A stretch of 64,000 nucleotides of DNA from Hofstenia miamia (taxonomy: Eukaryota > Xenacoelomorpha > Acoela). The notes under the pieces are model-generated. The model had not been told where the DNA came from. It saw only the letters and a list, made by a program, of their open reading frames with translations, and searched no databases. Of this stretch, positions 1-12,352 are shown one piece after another; position 1 is the first letter of the stretch; the number at the start of each line of letters is the position of its first letter. Both the position numbers and the translations under genes were made by a program. The stretch covers positions 1,277,865 through 1,341,864 of the forward strand of contig SCFE01000114.1 in assembly GCA_004352715.1 (NCBI GenBank). Direction: 5' to 3'.

Positions 1-2044
1 TTAACATCACATTTATTGATAATGTCTTTCATTAGTTTATAATTTGTAATACTGTCAAGACACACTGCTTTCTTCTGAACACCAATCCTTTTTAAAGGCA
101 GCAGGCAGCATTTATGGAAATTCTCTACATGAAATTCAATTTTGTTAATGATCCATTTGTACAATGTCATTAACAACAGTTTTGTTAAATATCACTAAAA
201 ATTCATTAACACATAGCTAATATATAAATATCATTTAAATATTATCCAAACTAACCAAATATTAACTAAACATAGGAATAATGCACAATATGTCAATATA
301 TGACCTTAAAATTACATACTATTTTCATATAATTGTGCTCAAGCACAGAGTTTTTATTTCCTAAGCAATACATGTTTCATTTGAATATTTTATACTTATG
401 CAAACTTAATTTGTTCAATGATAAGGGAGTAAAACTCAATTTCCATACTCCATGCTCTAATTATAGTTATGGTGATTAAGTATAAGGGATTATACTTGAG
501 TCAGTCCATATTTCATATTTCTAACATGCATTTTCTTACTGCTACTTTGATTTTGTCCTACAGGGAGTTCTATTTCATGCTAAAGAAATATTCCTTGTCA
601 TCAAACATATTATTGTCCATATTTATTAAATTGGACAAAATGTTAAACACCAAGATATAGGTAATGAGAATTATTTCAAACCCAATATTTATGTCCAGTA
701 AACACAGATTTCAAGCTGGTATGATAAACACTTTTTCAATTTTCTTTAAAACTGTCTTAATTTGGATTATTATCACAAACATGGAGGACAATTATTCACA
801 TTTCACTCCAGAATTAAATGATTAATAGAACTACTTTATGTTTGCTTTAGGAATCATTCAAAAGATTGTTGCTATGTTTAAGAAGAATCCAATTAAATAA
901 TCAGTGGTGTTTACTAGAAATTTAAAATCAATGAATATTTTAGTTGAGTTTAATTCATAACTTCTAAACTACTGTAATTTTGAAGTGTCTTAATAGTAGT
1001 TCAAAACAATGAGGGTCCTTTCCACAAACCTGTTTGGAACATGCAGAGTGAGGATTATTCCCACAAAGTGATGTAATTGATGATTCATGAATATTTGCAA
1101 GGTTCTATAATGCCATTTAGCAGTGATGTAGTTACTGAATCAGTTTTTAATGACTTACATTTGTGATATTTATGGATGGGTAAATTTTGTTTGCATTTTC
1201 ACTTTACCTTGTTTATTACATCTGTTTTCATTAATATACATGACCTTGCTAGCTGATGAATTGGAAAACTATATTGCATTTGTTGACTAATGGGAATGCT
1301 TGTATTAAGTATTGGCAAATGATTAATTTTCTTATCTGTAAAAAATGCCATGTATTTCTATTGCTTAGCTAGCCTATGTACAAAATTTAATTTGTGTTTC
1401 AGAAATATATACATTACATGCAAAGGGTTACATTTCATTTCTCAAATATACTGCTATTTCAGGGGAAAATTCTTACATTTAATTTGTTTTTTGCTAATAT
1501 ACAAAATACAAAATGCAAAAAATATTCACCATGTTTAAACCTTACAGGCATATGAAATATAGACATAAATGCTAAAGGCAATTTTCTTTTCTGAAAAATT
1601 AAACATGTGATGCTACTAGTAGGATTTATACCTATACATGCTTTCCTTAATACATTATTATTATATTAGTTTTACACAATGGTCTTCTCTTTGCACTTTG
1701 TTTTGGTTTATACTGATTTTTCTGGATTGTACACATTTGTAGACTGTTACATCTTTTGTCAACCTTGCATATTTTTTCAGTATATTTGGTTAGTGGCTTT
1801 TGCATGCTTGTAGACTATAACATGGGTTTTCACCTTCCACTGCTTTTTTTGTAGCTTTAATGTATGAAATCCTTTTCTGCTCATGTTGTAGTTGGAATAG
1901 AAATGATCACACTTGTTATTCACCATCTTGTAATTGATGTCTGATACACAATCAATACTTCCCATTGGTAGATATGATTTCCAATTTTTAAATTAGTAAC
2001 AATGCCATCCTGTGTTCCTATTTCTAAATGTAGACACTTGCAAA
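1..2044. other. AT-rich, CpG-poor non-coding stretch
   Basis: I see no gene, RNA gene or transposon terminus here. Short open frames at 469-660 and 1350-1538 have no recognisable domain and no coding character. CpG is scarce, as in the following retroelement. Confidence 0.6.
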
Positions 2045-2880
2045 TTCATAAACCTGATAAATATTTTGTACTAATTAATAACAAAGCATTTACAAAAAAT
2101 TTGAGAGCTAGAAACTGCTAAAAAATTATTAAAATAAGTACAAAATAATATATAATTCCCAACATAGCAAAAAATCAATGCATATAACTTATAGTTTGAG
2201 TAAGCTGATATTTAAACAAATAGCAAATTTTAAATGCATGTGATTAAACAAGATAATCACACATAGCAAAAATCAATGCATATAAATTCTTTTCACTTAT
2301 TTGTTATTTAAAAGATGTTTTAAACACAGATTATATTCAGTAACATATAAGAAATCAATCCATAAAAATTTGTTTTAAAACAGAAATTTAAAAGCATACT
2401 TAGCTAAACATGAAATATAATAATATACATAGGTTATGAAAACAAAAGTATCAACATACCCTGTTATTTGCATGTAGATGCATTTGAAATCCCCTGTCCA
2501 AAACTGAACTGTCAAGTTGAATAGTCACCAATTTGTGCTGTTCTTTTACACTATGGAAAGTATCACTTAATGGCAGCCATAATTTTAATTCCCCATGCCA
2601 AAACATTGCTCTCTATGCTCTGTGATGAGATTAGCCGCAATTATTATTTTATTCTATCCTCTAAAATTAATAGTTCCTTTATACAGTAATTGTAAAAAAC
2701 GAAAAAGTTCACATGCACTCATATGAAATAACCAAGTACATTGTTAGAAAACAGGGTGCATAAATCTACATCAATAAATATTTTGTATTAATAACAAACC
2801 ATCTACAAAGAAATTTGTAAAACAGGTACAAATAATAATGTTCCACCAACAAAATGGAAATCAATGTGTATAAATTTTTG
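2045..2880. repeat. Diverged direct repeat (2045-2190 and 2757-2880)
   Basis: Both units run through ATAAATATTTTGTA, then AATAACAAA, an ACAAA-rich stretch, a run resembling GTACAAAATAAT, and a closing AAATCAATG-TATAA motif. Related AAATCAATGCATATAA motifs recur near 2170, 2270 and 2355. This looks like an old, decayed tandem or dispersed repeat of unknown family. It may overlap the unresolved 5' LTR of element 1. Confidence 0.45.
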
Positions 2881-3200
2881 TGAAAATTATGAAATATTAA
2901 TTTATTGGTCAATATAGTGAAAAACAGCACTTATAAAATTGTTTAGCCATAGTATAAACCAATGTGATACTTAGTATATAATTGTGACCAACTTAGTATT
3001 GCATTGGTATTGCAGCATCACTGGTAGTTGTTACTATTTATTGGCCAGACCTTGTGCTTTTCTTGTTAGTGACTGGTAGTTGTAATATTTGTACATATTG
3101 TAAATAACATTGTATATAAAGACCAAAGCATTTTGTAAATAGAAATAGTTTGAACTGTATTCTCTTTGTGTTCACTTTAATCACCCCCTGTGATTCTACA

Positions 3201-3218
3201 TGGCAACCATGACAGGAC
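3201..3218 (+). promoter_or_regulatory. Primer-binding site of LTR element 1
   Basis: TGGCAACCATGACAGG directly follows the LTR end GATTCTACA. It resembles the complement of a eukaryotic tRNA-Trp 3' end. The related element 3 is closer at the same place (53049, TGGTGACCCTGACATG). Trp priming is known for CsRn1/Kabuki-type Gypsy elements; assigning this element to that group is inference. Confidence 0.6.
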
Positions 3219-3618
3219 GCTGATGTGAAACTATTTAATCTTGTTGTTTCTTTCAATGGTCTGGATGTTAGTTGGTTTTCGTTTTTGGTGCATATCAGCT
3301 GGGATAGTTGTTTCCCCTGATAGCTGCAAGACTTCAGTGTAAGTTCACCTATTGATGTATAACTCAACTTCTCCACCCTTGAATGATGGCGATGAAACCC
3401 TTAGTGTGTCTTGTTTGGCTGATGTCATCTGTTAAATTCCTTATTTTGTTTTACTTTCCTAGTGCTTTATGTGTTGGATTTATTACCAAATGCCACTGTG
3501 TTCCCCAATTTGGTCTGTTACTTGTCATTACTTCTATGAGCCTGTGTTTTCTTTTGTGTTTGTGGAAGTGCTCCCTACTGTCAGTTATTGGAAATTATTG
3601 TTCTGTTATTAAGTTATT

Positions 3619-5381
3619 ATGGATTCTAGTCATACTGTTACTTATTCTCCTACTTTTGGGACTTCTCCAATGCAGAGTGTCCCCTGTACAAGTGTTGGTA
3701 GCCCAAACATTACCCCTTGTACCATTGGACCTTTACCTGATTTGTCTCAGCCCAACTCACCTACCCTGATTATGCAAAGGATGGATCAGAACGCTTTGAC
3801 AATGCCTTATAATGATGCCAGCACCATGAGCCCCAGATTTCATTGGAACTTGCATCATATCTTGAACACTCAGAATTCCCCTCTGATTCCTAGTCATCCT
3901 TGCAGCCATACTAGTGTCACCAATCAGTCCATTCCGCAGTTTGACATCCACCATGCTGAAATTGAACATTTGAAAGAGGCTTTATCTCAGCAAGTGGCAT
4001 TAAGGATGGAGAGTGAACGCCATGTGGAGTCTCTCCAGGCTGAAATTAATACACAGCACATGGCATACCAGAGAAAGGAGAGGCAGAGTCTAGAGTCGAC
4101 CATTGCCTTAGAATTACAGATTCACGAGTTGAAGAATGCTGTTAACAATTCACATCACCAAGTGGAGGCAGGGTCATGCAGAAATGAGGAGTATGTAACT
4201 CAATGAAGCTTTAGATGAGTTAGTAGAGATCATTGGTCAAGTGGCGCAAATGGTTCAATCAGTTAGGGTGAGCCACCCCACACATACAGCTTCCTGTTTT
4301 GAAGACTCTCTGGTCATTCCTAACTCAGTTCCACTTTGCACAAACTCTCTGAGCAGTCATCCCACGTTTGCACAATCAGCTCTTACTCAGGTGTCTACCA
4401 TGACCACTGGAGCAACTCCTCAGACTGGGTACATTCAATGGTTGCCCAACGCAGTGAGCACCATAGTGGTGCCCACTTTCAAAGAACATGTAAGCAATGC
4501 CAGTCCACTTCAGGGACAATCAATGCACGAAAGATCAACCAAGGTATTGGAAATCTATTCTTCCTCTTGAGTCTAATGGACAAATACAGGTGTTTAGTAA
4601 ACACTCTGTTCTCCTGAAATTTACTGGCCAAATCGATGCCATATCACAATCTTTTGATGAGTGGTTCTATTTATTCGAGCTCACAATGAAGCAATATAAA
4701 AATTCACAGGAGTCAGCAGTGTCTCAGTTCCCACTCTACCTCAGCAGCTTGGCTTACAACCAATATATGATGCTTGAACACAATATTAAAACCGATTACC
4801 AGTTATTGATTGGATTTTTTGAAGATCACTATAGAGCTCCACAGATCAAACACCAGTAAAAAACTTTGCTGTGCGATATGTCTTTTAAGTTTGGTGATGA
4901 CATAAGGAACTACATTACCCAGGTTGAGCGACTGTTTTGACTGAGCAGCCTATCAAGTGAGTATTTGCACCACAATCTTTTTTCCTATATATGTCGAGGT
5001 TTCCCTCCATCCATCAGGAACAGGCTGGAAGTCAAGTGTGATCCAGAGGAGAGCCTGCACGAAATTATCAGAAAAGCCATCAGCGTGGTTTATATGCTGC
5101 ATAACTTGCAGTGAATTGACAAGGACATTACTAACCTCTCTGGTATGAAAAGGCTTGAGACAAGAAAGCTCACAATTTCCAAAAAGGGATTTGATTTGTC
5201 CTCAGTCCAATGCTTTACCTGTGGAGAAAAGGGGCACCTCAAGTCCCAGTGCAAAGCTAAGATACAGCTAATTGCTGATGGCAAAGGCTTCATTGTAGAC
5301 GAGCCCAATGAGTCTCCTCGTGTTGAAAACCTTGTTGATTTGGCAACTGACAACCCTACTACATCACAGGATTTAAATTAA
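3619..5381 (+). pseudogene. gag of LTR element 1 (broken)
   Basis: Structural gag polyprotein that would package element RNA. The ATG at 3619 opens a Pro/Ser/Thr-rich N-terminus followed by a heptad-rich, probably coiled-coil stretch (about 3957-4180). The frame shifts near 4200 and again near 4550. The later part carries a capsid-like helical region (4497-5100) with in-frame TGA at 4938 and 5112. It ends with one CCHC zinc knuckle, C-x2-C-x4-H-x4-C, at 5211-5252 (CFTCGEKGHLKSQC). The homologous gag start in element 3 (53310) supports the 3619 start. Confidence 0.8.
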
Positions 5382-5468
5382 CTGGAGCACCATCTCATGT
5401 CAAACGCATACAAAACATCTTGGTTATTACCCAGCTTATAAGAAAAAATCTGATACCAGTAGAAATAA

Positions 5469-8190
5469 ATGGAAACATATTTAATCCCCACTGTTGATAC
5501 CAGAGCAGCTGCCTCCATCATCAGTGATGAATGCTGCCAAGAGCTGTGTTTCAGCCAAGAATCCTTAGATCCATCTTGTGTCAAACTCATCAATGCTTCA
5601 GGAAACCCTCTCTCCCTCAAAGGGAAATTACGGGATGCTTTGATTAGAATTCATGCAGAACCATTTGAGGTGGATCTTCTGGTCATTGATACTTCAGATC
5701 ACTGACTCCCTTACGACCTCATATTGGGAAATGATTTCCTAGAAAGGAACTCTTGTGTAATCAATTATAAGAATAATACAATAGCCATCAAATATCAGGA
5801 GGCCACACAACTTGCTACTATCCCTGAGAAGGAAATCATTTTTAATCTAAGCAAGCCCATTTCAATTGAACCAAAACACTGGATGAGAGTTGCAGTCTCC
5901 TCTGGAGAAGATATCAATGGGGATGTAATGATTGCAGGACAATGAGGCAAATAGGTACATGGAGTCTCTTTTTCACATGACTTATGCAAGGTGACTAATG
6001 GGAAGACGCATGTCACCATTCTGAATGGAGCAAATTTCCCTGTCAAGATCAGAACCTCCCAGTTACAACTCATAGGGGTGCCTGTCAGAGTTGAGAACAT
6101 ACCAGTCACCTGCTTGTCAATCTGCACCACAGTTCACAACCTGGGAGAGCCAACCAGCCTGGTCAAGTTGCCTCTAGTTACTAACAGCTCCCACCCTCAT
6201 CTCAATCAGCAAGAAAGGAAATATTTGGTCTCCCTTCTTCATAGCAAACATGAGGTATTTAATTATGGAACAATAAGTGTCAGTCAGGCTGTGGGTGAAG
6301 AACTTGCTATTGAGTTGAAAAATGACAGGCCAATCAGATTGCCAGTTCTATGAGTTCCTGAAAATCTCAAACCAGAATACGAAAAAATCTTAAGTGACTT
6401 AATCAAAAGCAGGATCATTCAGGGGAGCAACAGCCCCTATGCTACCCCAACAGTGTTTATTCAACAAGGCGAGAAATACTGATTGTGTATTGATTTCCAA
6501 AAGTTAAATGACATCACAATCAAGGATGCATATCCTTTGCCCAGAATCGAGGATCTTCTTAATGAAGCCAGCAAATACAATTTCTTTTCCTGTCTCAATT
6601 TATGCTCACCTTAGTTGAGTCACTGAAGAAATTCCAATACTTTATCTTGGGACGCAAATTTGTTGTGCACACAGACAACAGTGCCCTCACATGGCTTAAA
6701 AAATTTAGCAGTGACAAATCCAACATAGTAGCTCAATGGATCAAGTATCTAAATGACTTTTCATTTTCAATCCAGCACTGCCCTGGTCAACTCCATCTAA
6801 ACACTGACTACTGGATGGCACTACCCAGTTATGAGAGAGACCTCAAGAAGCCCAATGGGGAAAAGATCCCATTCTCTTTCATTCCTCATACCAAATATCA
6901 GTTAATACCAGAGATTAATGCAAATTGGAATGGCAAACCCATCCTCGCCATACTTGTATGAGAAGAGATTTCAGAAGAAGAGATAATGCATCATCAATGC
7001 CATGATTGGATTCTAGATCAGATCATGAAGAGAATGAAGGATCCCTATTTTCCCACTCCTCTGGAGGTGAATCAGTACTTTAACCGCTACAATTGGCAAA
7101 CAAACAAGAACAGACTACTGTATGTTAAGAGTCAACATAACAACCAACTTGCCATTCCCGAATATTTCAGGAGAGATCTTTTCCACATAGTCCACAAAAG
7201 GGGACATTTAGGTATACTTCAGAGCAAAAAGACCTTTAACTCCCAATATGTTACTATAGGCATAAGAACTGCTATCATGATGTTATCTATAAATGCAAAA
7301 AATGCCTTTTACACAACACCAACCACTTCCTCCAACAGAGAGCCAAGCTCGAGTTGTGGGCAGCAAAGAGTCCCAATGAACTTGTGCATGTTGACCTTGA
7401 AAAGCTATTGCAAGACTACAATGGGTTTCAGTACATTCTTGTAATGGTCAACCACTTTATGAAATTCACCCACATGATCCCATTAAAACAGTACAATGGC
7501 AGAGAAAGTCGCAGATAAAATAGTTAAAGAGTGGGTACTGAAGTATGGACCCATGTGCAAGTTAGTCTCTGATCAGGGCCCTCAGTTTGAGAGCAACCTT
7601 CTATGAGCCTTAATGAAAGAGATGGAAATCATTCACAAATTGACCACTGCCTATCACCATCAAGCAAACAGCTTAGTGGAATGCTTAAATCAAACCTTTA
7701 TAAAGTTAGTTTGAGTGGCCTTATTGCGTGCTGCCAGAAAACAATGGAGGCATGTTATTGAATGTGTGGAATATTTTTACAATACATCTGTTCATACAAC
7801 TACAGGCATGAGCACTTTTAAAGCAATGTTCAGTTGCAAAGCCACCACCTCCTTAATGATGATGTTTCCAAAGTATGCAGAGAACAGTACAGAACTTTAT
7901 ATTAACCAATTAATTCAAGATATGCAACAAATCCACCTTACCATCTGCCACAACACAAACCAGTCCAGTATATGGCAGAAAAAGACCTTTAACAAAAAGC
8001 TATATGGAGAGTCACATAAATGTGGCAACTGAGTTTTTGCTTATCTCCCTCATGTAACAATGGATAGTAGTCAGGTATGTAAACTTGCTAATGATTGGCA
8101 AGGTCCTTTCACTATAGAAAAGGTGCTTGACCATAACACTTACACTTTAAATAATGGTAAAATGGTACACTTTCAGCAGCTCAAATGAGC
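5469..8190 (+). pseudogene. pol of LTR element 1: protease, RT fragment, RNase H, integrase
   Basis: The protease region (about 5469-5760) has VDTRAAASII where the family has DTG, and ends with LILGNDFL. RT follows (about 6300-6600) with the entry motifs around LCIDFQKLNDI and DAYPLPRIEDLL. The palm with YxDD is missing: the sequence jumps from LNLC straight into RNase H (6602-6850; TDNSALTWL). Integrase (6960-8190) shows the HHCC-type GHLGI region near 7200, then HVDLEKLLQDYNG, SDQGPQFES and NSLVECLNQTF, which carry the D, D and E of the catalytic triad. TGA stops at 5944, 6351, 6480, 6959, 7604, 7712, 8030 and 8186 mostly sit where Arg is expected. The element cannot encode a working RT. 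Confidence 0.88.
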
Positions 8191-8242
8191 AATAAATGAT
8201 ATAGAGAATGTCACAATAGATGACAACAATGAGTTTACATTA

Positions 8243-8461
8243 GTGGATAACAGTGTTGATACATATGAAAAGTATGAGAATTTAACTAGTTTTTCTGAGG
8301 ATGATTTTTCTGACACTGATTATACTTATGATAATAGTAAATCTGTCAACTTAGAGTCACGTATGCTCCCCCAAAGAAGGGCGAGAACTAACCACACTTA
8401 TGATCCCAACATTTGGGATTTAAATCTTATCACTCCATTTAGTAATGCATATGAATTATGA
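8243..8461 (+). other. Acidic pol C-terminal tail or linker, LTR element 1
   Basis: This open segment is rich in Asp, Ser and Tyr, then turns basic (PQRRARTNHTYD). It lies just after the integrase C-terminal region and the TGA at 8186. It is probably the unstructured pol tail rather than a separate gene, and it stops before the third ORF. There is no recognisable domain. Confidence 0.4.
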
Positions 8462-8827
8462 ACAGCCAAAAACACAAGTCGCCAGCTCCACCATCCCACT
8501 GTCAAGTGAGAAGGAGGATGGAAGGTAGCCATACTAATTGAGAAGCCTCATCTAGGCAAGGGAGACATGTATCTGCTTGTTGAGGCACATGAAAGGAAAA
8601 GAGGACACAATGACAGTGCTGAGGAGAATCTGATCCAATGTGGGCAAAATGTAGCTCCACAATTTGGAGAGGAGAGAGCAACTGTGATGACACCCTCAAC
8701 ATCTCGCCCCTACATGGAGAGACACATATCCCCACGTGCGTGAGAGGAGCTGGCCACCCCTTCAGTAAAAACTCTTAAAACTAGACTACCCCTTAGTGAG
8801 TTACAAATTGTAAACACCCCCCCCCTT

Positions 8828-11800
8828 TTGAGTGACTCAATAGCCCCCTCAACCTCATCAGCAGGAGCTTCTACTGTTAGGTCACAGAAAACCAAAGAAA
8901 GAAGAAATAAAATGTCTAAAGTTGGTGATGAAACCCTGCACCCTTACTACATAGCCACTAGAAAAGCCACTGCTATCACATGTGATAATATATCAGAAGA
9001 AACAAAAGACCAACTCTGCTGAACATACAATGGTTGTGAAATGAATTGTTCAATAGACACAATCCCATTTGTGATAGATGCTTCTCATCACCTAAAAGTC
9101 AACACTATCATTTGTCATGATTCAAGAATGCTAGAGGGACTTAGTCACCTTTACTGGCGCAGCATGCATATGTTTTTCAATGATGACTTCAACATTTATA
9201 ATTTATGTCAGTTTCTAAATAGTGGAAAAACCATCAATAGTTTTGAATGCGTCAACATTGACTTCCATAACCTGTTAGTGATATACTTTTTAAGGGTACA
9301 TGAAATCCAGATGGAAGCAATCATGGAACAGATTGAAATAGCATATCATATAGCTAAGGTAGTGGGCATATGCCTCATAATGCTACTAAGGGATGAGTAT
9401 GAGGACACAGTGCCAGAGCCAATCAAAAATCTACATTTCCATATGGATTACTTCATGATTCTCTCCAAAGATGATTACCTCCCTCTCTCCTCTCTCACCA
9501 CATGCCATGAGCCAACTACCTGTAACCAGGCTTCTTTACACAGATTTACTATTATGCCAATGAGTACCATCGCATTGATTGGCTGTTGACCAGAAACTTA
9601 TCATCAATGTCATCCTCCAGGCAAAAACCCTAGAAGTGACAGATCCACACACCCTGTCTCTCCACACAATAACTGATATGTGTGTAAGTTTTGCATTTGC
9701 ACAGAGCAAGCAGACACTAACTGAGATCCAGACCATTTGGTCTGACATAAAAGCTGACTTCAGCCCTGAGTCTGATTGGCCCTGCCTAGACATAGTGAAC
9801 CCCTCACACCACTATCATTCATCTATTGAAAGAGCACTTAGAGACATTAAAGTTTCCTATGATACCCAAGATCAGAAGAATTTCAAAGAACGTTTATTTG
9901 CTGAGAAAAATGTACCCAACATCTACTCCTGTGGCACCATCTGGATCCTCACCATCTATTTGACAAAAGAACCCCAGTTACAAATCCTGATGACGCATGA
10001 GAAGCATTCATCTCTTACTAAACTAAAAATCCATGAAATCACAGTCTGCCCCCTATCATGGAAAGTTAAAAACTGGTTACTATACAAATGCAATCCTCCC
10101 TCTTCTCCAGGGAAAACTAAGCGCCCAATGGATAAATTCAAAAAGTATTATGCCCAACTGGTGGGAGTGACCAGTGTAACCAGCAAGATGTCCATCATTT
10201 TAACCAGCAATCAACTTGGCATTTGTCTGTTGGACATAAACATTTTCTCTGACATTGTAAAGAAATATATGTGGGGTGTGACCATGGAAACCAAGCTTGC
10301 AATGTTCCACTCAGACAACCAGATGATTTGTAGAGTGACTGCCAGGCTCCACTCATCAATTCCTGGACAGGATCCAAAGGCACAATCTCCCCACAAGAAT
10401 TGAATCCTTCTTCCAATTGTACCAACTTAGATATCTGGAATGTGGTTATGGGCAATTCACCAAATCAGCTTGGCACATCAACAAGGAGGGAAAAATCATT
10501 CCCATCACTATTTTTGATCAAGTGATGTGGACGCCCAAACAGTTTTACAGGGAAGAGGAACTACTGGCATCCTCAGCGGTACAACTTTCACCCCACGTTC
10601 ATGAGCTAATCAAGAGAGTGAACTTGGAAAAATTCAGCAGAAAGGCACTATCCCCCAAGCCAATGCCTCAATGGTTGGTAACCAAGGATGAACATATACT
10701 TATGATTGAACACGACCCTAGTGAATTTCTAGAGGATCTCACCATCCAATGGAGAATTTTGGTTGATTGCCATGACAAAGACATTCTCTCGCTAATGAAA
10801 TGGTGTCTCACCAAAATGTTCACCAAGGAGGAGCTGGTCATTCTACAGTCCCCAGGGCAACACATAGCTCTGGATGTGGAATGCACCACTGCCTGTGTGC
10901 GCATCTCTAACCAACAGATAGAACACCTGTGGCAGAAAAGATTAAGAGGAAAGTTTTGGGACACAATAAAGGAAGCAAGAATAAACTACCCAGTCATGAT
11001 TGGAACTGCCACCTTGACTGCCACTGCAGGATTCAGCAAACTTGAGAAGAAGATCAAGACATCAAATATTCTGTGCATACCGCCACCTATGATTGAGACA
11101 CCCCTCATACAACCTAAGTGGAAGGTTTGGAAACCTAAAAAGGAGGTAGTGGCTCATCTATCTGATAAGGTCAACTTTGTAAACAGTAAGCAAGAAGCAA
11201 TTAAAGCTAGCCAAACAGGGGAGTACAAAGTGGTAAGAGAAAAACTTATAGCTGGAGGAAATCCTGAGCGTGTCTTTATTGACGGTAAACTCACCATCAC
11301 AGACATCTTCATGCATGGTTTACCAGTGCATGTGCACCTAAAAACAATACACGAAAAAATTGCAGCCCTACAGAATTGTATGCTCATTCTTTTTCAGGCA
11401 GTGGGTGACTTAATGTGGATCAATAATGTAGAGAATGTAACCCAGTACTACAATGTCACTAAGAGGATAGAGATTATAACAATGATTAGAGCAAATGTGT
11501 CCAACCTGGAACAAATGACTCTCAGTCAAGTGCAGGAATACTGCTCACTGTTCATTGACCAAGTGACTATGATGGGTTCCCTGAGGCAGGTGTTTGTCCA
11601 TTTTTACCCGGATACAGAGTTCAGAGCTGAGGACGCACACACTTCCAACACAGATGCCATGATGACATTAATGATCACACTCAAGGGTCTCCAGCTTTAT
11701 GAAAAATTCTATGACACCTTCATGAGATGCTTAAATAATCTACGCCACAGCTGCCCTGTCAGTGCCAAAATGCCAAATATTAGGTTTCTACAACTTAAGG

Positions 11801-11958
11801 ATGAAGTAGTCACACAAAGGGAAGTATTAATGCAAATAACAAGAGAGCCACAATACGCCAAAGTCCAAACTTGGGATGGTGAGTTAGCAGTGAAGATGAT
11901 AACAGCCACTCAAAACATCATGTCTGGGCCTGCTCTCCAGTTGTTTTACGAAAATTAA
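8828..11958 (+). pseudogene. Third ORF (ORF3) of LTR element 1, function unknown
   Basis: A coding stretch of roughly 1000 residues sits between integrase and the polypurine tract, where env lies in retroviruses. It is in three frames: 8828-9589 (with a TGA at 9020), 9579-10403, and about 10340-11958. The last is open for 513 codons and ends at TAA 18 bases before the LTR. I see no signal peptide, furin-like site, fusion peptide or C-terminal membrane anchor, so I do not call it Env. Recognisable landmarks are ALDVECTTACVRISNQQ near 10870 and the IPPPMIETPLIQPKW region near 11090. Element 2 has homologues of both (50297-50560) and of the C-terminal third. A second copy follows at 12353-13640. 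It is much more open than gag-pol in the same element. Confidence 0.75.
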
Positions 11959-11961
11959 TTT

Positions 11962-11975
11962 GAGCAAGGGGGGCA
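11962..11975 (+). other. Polypurine tract of LTR element 1
   Basis: GAGCAAGGGGGGCA lies directly before the TGTAGAGTCAC start of the 3' LTR. This is the expected position for plus-strand DNA priming. Confidence 0.8.
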
Positions 11976-12351
11976 TGTAGAGTCACTCAGGGACTTTGTT
12001 GAGATATTTCTTTATTATTTATTCATTATATTTTGTATTTTACGTCATCATGACGTCACCTCAATTATTTTGATATTAGGTTGCTATTGTTAGTTTGCCA
12101 TCCCCTTGGTGGTGCTTATTATTTTATTGCTCAAATTGAATTTGCGAGGGAATGAATAATTAAGCATGATTGAACTATGTAGACAACTCTTTTTGTAAAC
12201 AAAGGCAGGTAATAACACAATTTTTGTATAAAACTGAGAAACTTGTAGAGAATGGTTAATAGATTTTATCTACTCTCAACTGCTGTTTTACCATTGTATT
12301 TTTCTTTTTCTATTATATTGATTTGAAAACTATTGCTATTGCTTAAGTTCG
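11976..12351 (+). repeat. 3' LTR of element 1, truncated
   Basis: It begins TGTAGAGTCACTCAGGG, matching the start of the element 3 LTR at 52270 (TGTAGAGTCACTTGGGG). It also shares a TGTAAACAAAGGCAGGTAAT-like stretch (near 12195) with that LTR. It stops at the N at 12352 before any TCTACA end. The element 3 LTR is 779 bases, so roughly half of this one is missing. Confidence 0.8.
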
Positions 12352-12352
12352 N
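12352..12352. other. Single N, assembly join
   Basis: The left side is an LTR and the right side starts abruptly inside ORF3 of another copy. This looks like a scaffold join of two repeat contigs rather than one ambiguous base. Confidence 0.7.

Larger units (their letters stand above)
3201..12351 (+). mobile_element. LTR retrotransposon, element 1 (Gypsy-type, tRNA-Trp-like primer site), decayed
   Basis: The order is primer-binding site (3201), gag with a CCHC knuckle, aspartic protease, RT remnant, RNase H, integrase, a long third ORF, a polypurine tract (11962) and a 3' LTR (from 11976). RT-RNase H-integrase order places it in the Gypsy (Metaviridae-like) group. LTR ends are TGTAGA...TCTACA: TCTACA directly precedes the primer site, and TGTAGAGTCAC opens the 3' LTR. 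The 5' LTR ends at 3200; its start is unclear (a TGTAGA at 2473 is a candidate). The 3' LTR is cut by the single N at 12352. Frameshifts, many TGA stops and an internal RT deletion make it non-autonomous. Confidence 0.9.

Noticed and set aside
3038-3769. ORFs at 3038-3376 (minus) and 3383-3769 (plus)
   Set aside because: They overlap the LTR end and gag leader in other frames. The Leu-rich plus-strand frame overlaps gag and has no support.
4938-9022. TGA might be a reassigned sense codon (Arg or Trp) in this genome
   Set aside because: The TGAs are confined to transposon ORFs with other frameshifts and CpG loss. Host genes here contain no internal TGA, and CGA to TGA deamination explains the pattern without a code change.
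8828-11958. Calling ORF3 a retroviral envelope gene
   Set aside because: Position fits, but I see no signal peptide, cleavage motif, fusion peptide or C-terminal membrane segment. It is described as ORF of unknown function instead.
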